This document shows positions 5,661 to 9,163 of a stretch of 9,163 bases of DNA, one piece after another. Below the pieces are notes generated by a model. The model had not been told where the DNA came from and searched no databases. It saw nothing but the letters and a program-made list of their open reading frames with translations. Every line of letters begins with the position of its first letter. Positions within the stretch are counted from its first letter, which is position 1. A program made the translations under genes and the position numbers. The stretch is taken from assembly GCA_001791465.1 (NCBI GenBank), contig MGER01000009.1, forward strand, positions 1 to 9,163, in the 5' to 3' direction. The stretch comes from Candidatus Uhrbacteria bacterium RIFCSPLOWO2_02_FULL_49_11. Its GTDB lineage: Bacteria; Patescibacteriota; Patescibacteriia; 2-02-FULL-49-11.

Positions 5661-6986
5661 CTATATTCTCTTAATGTCTGCCCCTAATTTCGTGAGCTTC
5701 TCGACGATATCCTCATATCCGCGGTCAATGTGATTGTGGGGATCATGGATGACGCTTCTGCCTTTTGCCGCGAGCGCCGCAAGGAGCATGTCTACGCCTG
5801 CGCGCACGTCATGGGAGCGAAGGGTGGCAGCTTTCAGCGCGGTAGGTCCCCACACGTAGGCGGCATGGGGCTCCCTGTCGCGGTAATCTTCGTCATTAAA
5901 GTTATAATCCTGCGGTGTGAAACCCGCGGGTTGGAATTTCCGGTAGCGGACCCCCATCTTTTTAAGCTCATCCAAATATCGCCAGCGCGTTTCATAGATC
6001 CGTTCATGGATCATGGAACGCCCACGTGATGTGGCGGCGAGGATAAGCGTGGCAAGCGGCTGCCAGTCAGTCATAAATCCCGGTTCCCAGTCGGTCGTTA
6101 TCATCGTTGGCTTCAGTGGTGTGCGGAAGGGAAGCACGCGCAGTGTGCTCCCTTTCCACTGAAGACGCACGCCGATGCGTGTACAGAAATCAGCAAACGG
6201 CAGCACGAGTTTTTTAGGGAGGTGCGATACGCGCAGGCTGCCTCCGGTGAGAATAGACGCGGTAATGGCGGTTACGCCTTCAAGGCGGTCGGGGATCGAG
6301 GTAACTTCTGCGCCATGCAAATAAGGTTTTACTCCAGTGATAATGATAGTCCGGGGGGCGATGCGCTTTATGCGCGCACCCATGCGGTTGAGCAGCTCTA
6401 TAAGGTTATCAACCTCTGGTTCTTGCGCGGCATTCTCAAGGATCACGCGTCCCCGGTTGAATACTGAAGCGAGAAGCAAGTTTTCTGTGCCGCAGTGCGT
6501 ATTTTTTTCAAAACGATAGCGGTACGATTTTGGACGGATCAGCATTGAAATTTCTGTTGCATCGCCCTTCGTTTTTGTTACTCCTCCTAGCTTTCGAATG
6601 CCGTCAAGGTGGCGATTCAATGGCCGTCTGCCAATGACATCACCTTTCGGCGGGTAGATTCTGACTCGGCCTTTGCGCGCGAGCATGGCGCCGATGAAGA
6701 GCACTGCCTGTCGCGCACCCATCGCTTCCAGAGGAATTTCATGGTGGACAATGTTTTTACAGTGAATCTCAACAGTATTTTTTTTTATGCGCTTCACGTG
6801 CGCGCCGAGCGCCGTGAGGGCTTCAATGCTGCGGAATGTGTCTGAAAATTGTGGAATGTTATGGAATATGCACCGTTCCCTGGTAAGGAGCGATGCAATA
6901 AGAAGTTTGGGCGCGGCATTTTTCGCGCCAGAAATCGGGTAGATGCCATGCAACGGTTTGCCTCCTTGTACGATGAAAGTGGACAC
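5661..6986 (-). CDS. murA: UDP-N-acetylglucosamine 1-carboxyvinyltransferase (MurA), Cys-to-Asp variant
   Basis: MurA moves the enolpyruvyl group of phosphoenolpyruvate to UDP-GlcNAc, the first committed step of peptidoglycan synthesis, in the cytoplasm. The product is 441 residues from a GTG at 6986, the family's usual length, and opens STFIVQGGKPL as MurA proteins do. The frame is open to an ATG at 7106, but the extra 40 residues come from an inverted-repeat region and look unlike MurA. The substrate residues Lys22 and Asn23 (SGAKNAA), Arg121 (GRRP), Asp307 (FMTDWQPLA) and Arg395 (HDVRAG) are present, and the ending HIDRGYEDIVEKLTKLGADIKRI is typical. The PEP-binding loop Cys (Cys115 of E. 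coli) is Asp116 (codon 6639-6641, GAT), the substitution known in fosfomycin-insensitive MurA of mycobacteria and chlamydiae. No Shine-Dalgarno site precedes the GTG, so the exact start is less sure than the identity. Confidence 0.95.
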   Translation of the reverse strand: MSTFIVQGGKPLHGIYPISGAKNAAPKLLIASLLTRERCIFHNIPQFSDTFRSIEALTALGAHVKRIKKNTVEIHCKNIVHHEIPLEAMGARQAVLFIGAMLARKGRVRIYPPKGDVIGRRPLNRHLDGIRKLGGVTKTKGDATEISMLIRPKSYRYRFEKNTHCGTENLLLASVFNRGRVILENAAQEPEVDNLIELLNRMGARIKRIAPRTIIITGVKPYLHGAEVTSIPDRLEGVTAITASILTGGSLRVSHLPKKLVLPFADFCTRIGVRLQWKGSTLRVLPFRTPLKPTMITTDWEPGFMTDWQPLATLILAATSRGRSMIHERIYETRWRYLDELKKMGVRYRKFQPAGFTPQDYNFNDEDYRDREPHAAYVWGPTALKAATLRSHDVRAGVDMLLAALAAKGRSVIHDPHNHIDRGYEDIVEKLTKLGADIKRI

Positions 6987-7031
6987 AGGGTATTCAGATT
7001 GCTCCCATATGAAAGACGCGGATCTCCGTTT

Positions 7032-7170
7032 AGCCTCGCGTAATTTCCGATCTAACGGAACTCGCCCCCCGACGCAACCGTCGGGGCCGTCCCGATAGGC
7101 CCCCAATCCTCATCAACCACAGCTTAGCGGGACTGTCTCAGACAGTCCCCGGGCGGAAATTGGCGAGGCT
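7032..7170. repeat. Inverted-repeat (MITE-like) element upstream of murA
   Basis: agcctcgcgtaatttccg (7032-7049) reappears inverted at 7154-7170 (cggaaattggcgaggct): 16 bases match, with one mismatch and one gap. Between the arms are two more strong hairpins: ccccgacg/cgtcgggg (7067-7074 and 7079-7086) and a 10-bp stem gggactgtct/agacagtccc (7129-7138 and 7140-7149) around a single C. There is no ORF of its own. It lies 46 bases before the murA GTG, so it would be in the murA leader RNA if transcription starts upstream. Confidence 0.6.
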
Positions 7171-7274
7171 TCACCCCAAGAGAAGAGCTCCGAGACACTT
7201 TCAATACATGAGCGATCTTCATTAAAGGATAGTAATGAGAAAATTTTATAGCCAGCCGCCAAATCGTAGTTATA

Positions 7275-7348
7275 TAGCTGGGGTGGGAGTCGAACCCACG
7301 ACCTAGGGCTTATGAGTCCCTCGCTCTAACCAACTGAGCTACCCAGCC
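7275..7348 (-). tRNA. tRNA with CAU anticodon (elongator Met; Ile2 possible)
   Basis: Read on the - strand it begins GGCTGGGTAGCTCAGTTGG. The acceptor pairs GGCTGGG with CCCAGCT (last pair G-U), the D stem is GCTC/GAGC, and the T arm is GTGGG-TTCGACT-CCCAC. The anticodon loop CTCATAA gives CAU with T33 and A37. The anticodon stem AGGGA/GCCCT has an A-G mismatch next to the loop. Position 73 is A and no CCA is encoded, so CCA must be added afterwards. The loop equals that of elongator tRNA-Met, but tRNA-Ile2, whose CAU is modified to lysidine, shares it and cannot be excluded. Confidence 0.9.
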
Positions 7349-7757
7349 ATGTTGTTGATTTTGGTGCGGTGTGAAAATTATCTCAGTCTCTGACCTATTG
7401 TGAGCTTCGTTCTACTACGGGGTAATCGACTGCCTCTTCGCCTTCGCTCAAGGAGCTATGGCGGGCGTGCCTGCCGAAGTTCCCTGAAACGGAACGGAGG
7501 CGGGAGCTACCATGGCAATCGAGGAATAGTATATCTTTGTATAAATGATATGGCAAATTTTGACAGAATGCAATTTTTTCTTTTTACGTTATGGCACGAG
7601 CAACTGCAGTCCAGTGGATCCTCTGTTCCGGCGGTGAAATAGCGCATTCGTGTTTCTATTGTTATCGTTTCCCTTCTTAATAGAGATGTCCCTGCCTCTC
7701 TAGTTTTACCGTTAGCAGTTGTGGTTAGGATAATGGTTTATGGTAAAATGGGATTAT
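7349..7757. other. 409-base gap without a supported gene; repeat-derived first half
   Basis: Bases 7402-7513 hold palindromic pieces: a stretch like the left arm of the 1393-1449 stem-loop (gcttc, ctactacggggtaa, actgcc), ggcgggc-gt-gcctgcc (7460-7475), and gttcc-ctgaaac-ggaac. A consensus TTGACA (7560-7565) has no fitting -10 box. The remaining bases to the promoter at 7719 show nothing I can identify, and no ORF with protein-like composition. Confidence 0.5.
7719..7749 (+). promoter_or_regulatory. Extended -10 promoter, probably giving a leaderless mRNA
   Basis: TGGTAAAAT (7741-7749) is an extended -10 element (TGn plus TAAAAT, 5 of 6). TTGTGG (7719-7724) is a weak -35 at 19 bases. A start 7-9 bases after the hexamer falls at 7756-7758, directly on the ATG at 7758, which has no ribosome site before it. 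Confidence 0.45.
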
Positions 7758-8429
7758 ATGGAAGAACAGGCAACGGCACAAGAATCAACGATTGATCCCG
7801 CTCCGCAAAATGGCGCTACGGAGACAAGTATGCCAATACCCAGCCCCATGACCGATAGCAGCGGACTGCCATCTCCTTTGCCCATTGAAGCAGTTCCTTT
7901 ATCAGATTTTTCTCCGTCTGTGAGTTTAGGAGACGAACCTCAAGTGGTCGTGCGTGAAATAGTCAGGGAAGTGCCGGTGGAAGTAGTGAGGGAGGTTCCC
8001 GTTGAGAAGATTGTTGAAAAAATTATCGAGAAGCCGGTGGAAGTAATAAAAGAGGTTCCGGTGGAGAAGGTAGTAGAAAGAATCGTCGAGAAACCGGTCG
8101 AGAAAATCGTGGAACGGGTGGTGGAGAAACCGGTGGAGGTGGTCAAGGAGGTGCCGGTATACGACGAGGCACAAGCGCAGGCGGAGAACAAGCGGTTATT
8201 AACGGGATCGCGGGTCCAGGCCTTGGCGGCGCGGCGGACGAAGCGCGATGAGAAATTTGAGAAAATTTTAACCTTTGTACGTGTGCATGGCAGCGTCACC
8301 AACGACGAAGCGCAAATACTGCTCGGCATTCCGCATCGCAGTGCGACGCGCTACTTAACGCTGTTGGCGCGGCAGGGTAAACTAAAAAAAGAGGGGAGAG
8401 GGAAGAGCACGCGCTACTCGCCAGTTTAA
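7758..8429 (+). CDS. Repetitive charged protein with C-terminal winged helix-turn-helix
   Basis: I favour the ATG at 7758 (223 residues), because the earlier in-frame ATG at 7740 overlaps the likely -10 box. Three parts are visible. Residues 1-60 are Pro/Ser-rich and probably disordered. Residues 62-134 are a degenerate repeat of about 7-8 residues built from VEKxVEKPVE and KEVPVE units, alternating Val with Glu/Lys/Arg, which suggests a stiff extended or coiled spacer. Residues 165-223 form a winged helix: FEKILTFVRVHGSVTNDEAQ, recognition helix HRSATRYLTLLARQG, wing KLKKEGRGKSTRYSPV, as in ArsR/MarR-like and Fic-associated wHTH domains. It is probably a cytoplasmic DNA-binding protein; there is no signal peptide or membrane helix. 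It stands alone between its own promoter and terminator. The target is unknown, and I do not recognise a named family for the whole protein. Confidence 0.8.
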   Translation: MEEQATAQESTIDPAPQNGATETSMPIPSPMTDSSGLPSPLPIEAVPLSDFSPSVSLGDEPQVVVREIVREVPVEVVREVPVEKIVEKIIEKPVEVIKEVPVEKVVERIVEKPVEKIVERVVEKPVEVVKEVPVYDEAQAQAENKRLLTGSRVQALAARRTKRDEKFEKILTFVRVHGSVTNDEAQILLGIPHRSATRYLTLLARQGKLKKEGRGKSTRYSPV

Positions 8430-8433
8430 AATA

Positions 8434-8459
8434 CGAGCCATTTCGCGCCAAATGGCTCG
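8434..8459. terminator. Hairpin just after the winged-helix gene
   Basis: cgagccattt (8434-8443) and aaatggctcg (8450-8459) form a perfect 10-bp stem with loop cgcgcc, 4 bases after the stop. The following tail (aatctaaaattt) is not a clean T-run, so it may act with the next hairpin rather than alone. Confidence 0.5.
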
Positions 8460-8484
8460 AATCTAAAATTTCTCCTCTAAACAC

Positions 8485-8518
8485 AAAAAACACCCATGTT
8501 TGCGGGTGATTATTTTTT
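8485..8518 (+). terminator. Intrinsic terminator of the winged-helix gene
   Basis: caccc (8491-8495) and gggtg (8504-8508) form a GC-rich stem flanked by an A-run before it and attatttttt after it, a usual intrinsic terminator that could also work on the other strand. Confidence 0.7.
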
Positions 8519-8835
8519 CGTTGCGAGGGTGGAATTCGGTCACAGCTCTCGTCGCCCCGCATGTGCAGTGCTCCTCGCCGCCATGCACGTCGCACAACGC
8601 TCCGGCTCGCGAATCCAACACGTTCCCGCAAGTAGTTGCGGGACTCCCATGATAATGCAAAAACTCGCCTCTTTATGAGTCGAGTTTTTGGTTGCGGGGG
8701 TGGGGCAGGTGTGGAATCAGTTTCTCGCAGACCTCCACCGCCAGTGGCAGTTTTGGAGGAAAGTGAGCGTAATGCCATCAGCAACCCTTCCGTAGTTTAC
8801 CCCACCCTCCCGCTCACTATATTTTTACCTTAACC
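8519..8835. other. Gene-free, hairpin-rich gap between converging genes
   Basis: No protein-like ORF is supported in these 317 bases. They hold cccgcaa-gtag-ttgcggg (8625-8642), a terminator (8659-8689) and a cluster of further inverted repeats: gcgggggtgggg (8694-8705) against ccccaccctcccgc (8800-8813), cctcca/tggagg (8732-8737 and 8754-8759) and agtgagcg/cgctcact (8762-8769 and 8811-8818). A structured RNA or old repeat debris are both possible. Confidence 0.5.
8659..8689. terminator. Bidirectional intrinsic terminator
   Basis: aaaaactcg (8659-8667) and cgagttttt (8681-8689) form a perfect 9-bp stem whose arms end in A-run and T-run, so it works on both strands. It probably ends the - strand propeller gene and backs up the terminator at 8485-8518. 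Confidence 0.7.
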
Positions 8836-9163
8836 TTATCTCACTCTCGCCCCATACACATCCCCGTTCCCCGTGTGCCAGCTCATCCAGACGATGGTAT
8901 CGTTCCAGATATCAGGAATGGTGGGAGAGATTTGTTGCGCGCCATCATCGGAGATTTGTACAGTCCTGCCAAGATAGAGGTCGTAGGCGTAGATATTATG
9001 CGCTCCTACACCCTCGCTATCCACCCAAGTGACATAACGCTGCGAAACTCTTGGCCAACTTTTTCCTCCTGTAGTGGTGAGTGCCTTCTCCTTGCCTGTA
9101 GCAAGGTTCTTGTAGTAGATATTTCCATCCTCCGAACCAACCCAGACAATATGGTGAGCGAAG
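8836..9163 (-). CDS. C-terminus of a TolB-like beta-propeller protein, partial
   Basis: The - strand frame is open to the window edge, so only the last 108 residues are visible, ending in GDVYGARVR and a TAA. It reads as blades of a WD/TolB-like beta-propeller: HHIVWVGSEDGNIYYKNLATGKEKALT, then RYVTWVDSEG...NIYAYDLYLGRTVQIS, then DTIVWMSWHTGNGDVYGARV. Each unit has the hydrophobic strand ending in V-W, then N/D-I-Y, then L-x-x-G with a following T/S, as in periplasmic or cell-surface propellers made of repeated 'VWxDxRxGNxDIYxYDL' blades. Such domains usually bind proteins or sugars at the cell surface. The N-terminus, any signal peptide and any further domains are outside the window. The GTG at 9024 is internal, not the start. 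Confidence 0.78.
   Translation of the reverse strand, partial: FAHHIVWVGSEDGNIYYKNLATGKEKALTTTGGKSWPRVSQRYVTWVDSEGVGAHNIYAYDLYLGRTVQISDDGAQQISPTIPDIWNDTIVWMSWHTGNGDVYGARVR

Noticed and set aside
6987..7106. 40-residue N-terminal extension of MurA
   Set aside because: It is coded by the inverted-repeat region, is rich in Arg/Gly and unlike any MurA start, whereas the GTG at 6986 gives the usual N-terminus.
7560..7565. Consensus TTGACA as a promoter -35
   Set aside because: No acceptable -10 box lies 16-19 bases downstream and no gene starts nearby.
7926..8174. Tandem DNA repeat considered as a CRISPR or satellite
   Set aside because: The periodicity is at protein level (VEKPVE units) inside a gene; DNA units are degenerate and there are no spacers.
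8519..8545. tRNA T-arm-like string (gtggaattcggtcac) after the terminator, with a similar gttgcgggggtgg at 8691
   Set aside because: No matching acceptor, D arm or anticodon arm is found downstream; chance similarity or very decayed remnant.
8296..8784. 162-codon - strand ORF
   Set aside because: It overlaps the end of the winged-helix gene antisense and runs through three hairpins and terminators; composition is Arg/Ser/Ala-rich, as in shadow frames.

Overview
The window looks like part of a chromosome of a Candidate Phyla Radiation (Patescibacteria) bacterium. This is inferred from gene content and style: short compact genes of CPR-like families, a tRNA gene with no encoded CCA, weak or absent Shine-Dalgarno sites at several starts, and intergenic gaps filled with short palindromic repeats of a kind I associate with CPR genomes. 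TGA is used as a stop (gene ending at 2568), which argues against the recoded Gracilibacteria/Absconditabacteria. No marker gene here fixes the lineage.

Layout. From 1 to 4835 all genes are on the + strand: the 3' part of a Cof-type HAD phosphatase, a small protein with two ACT domains, a 335-aa protein joining a ribosome-hibernation (HPF/RaiA) domain to an ECF-sigma-like module, a large GT-C-like membrane protein that overlaps or directly follows it, and an Fe/Mn superoxide dismutase behind a good sigma70-type promoter. From 7348 down to 5046 the - strand carries a CAU-anticodon tRNA, MurA (first committed step of peptidoglycan synthesis) and a small His/Asp-rich membrane protein. A bidirectional terminator at 4993-5024 lies between the converging blocks. 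A + strand gene (7758-8429) follows, encoding a repetitive, charged coiled protein with a C-terminal winged helix. It ends in terminator hairpins. The last piece is the C-terminus of a - strand beta-propeller protein that runs off the window.

How the genes relate. I see no dedicated pathway operon. The HPF-sigma protein and the membrane protein behind it are the only pair with tight coupling (4-bp stop/start overlap, or a 41-bp gap if the later start is used). MurA and the GT-C-like protein both concern the cell envelope.

Most notable points: (1) the fusion of a ribosome-hibernation domain to a sigma-factor-like module in one polypeptide; (2) MurA with Asp in place of the usual catalytic Cys, the form known to be insensitive to fosfomycin; (3) several different inverted-repeat elements in the gaps, one of which supplies the last ten codons and the stop of the HAD gene and another of which fills the gap between murA and the next gene; (4) a probably leaderless start for the winged-helix gene.
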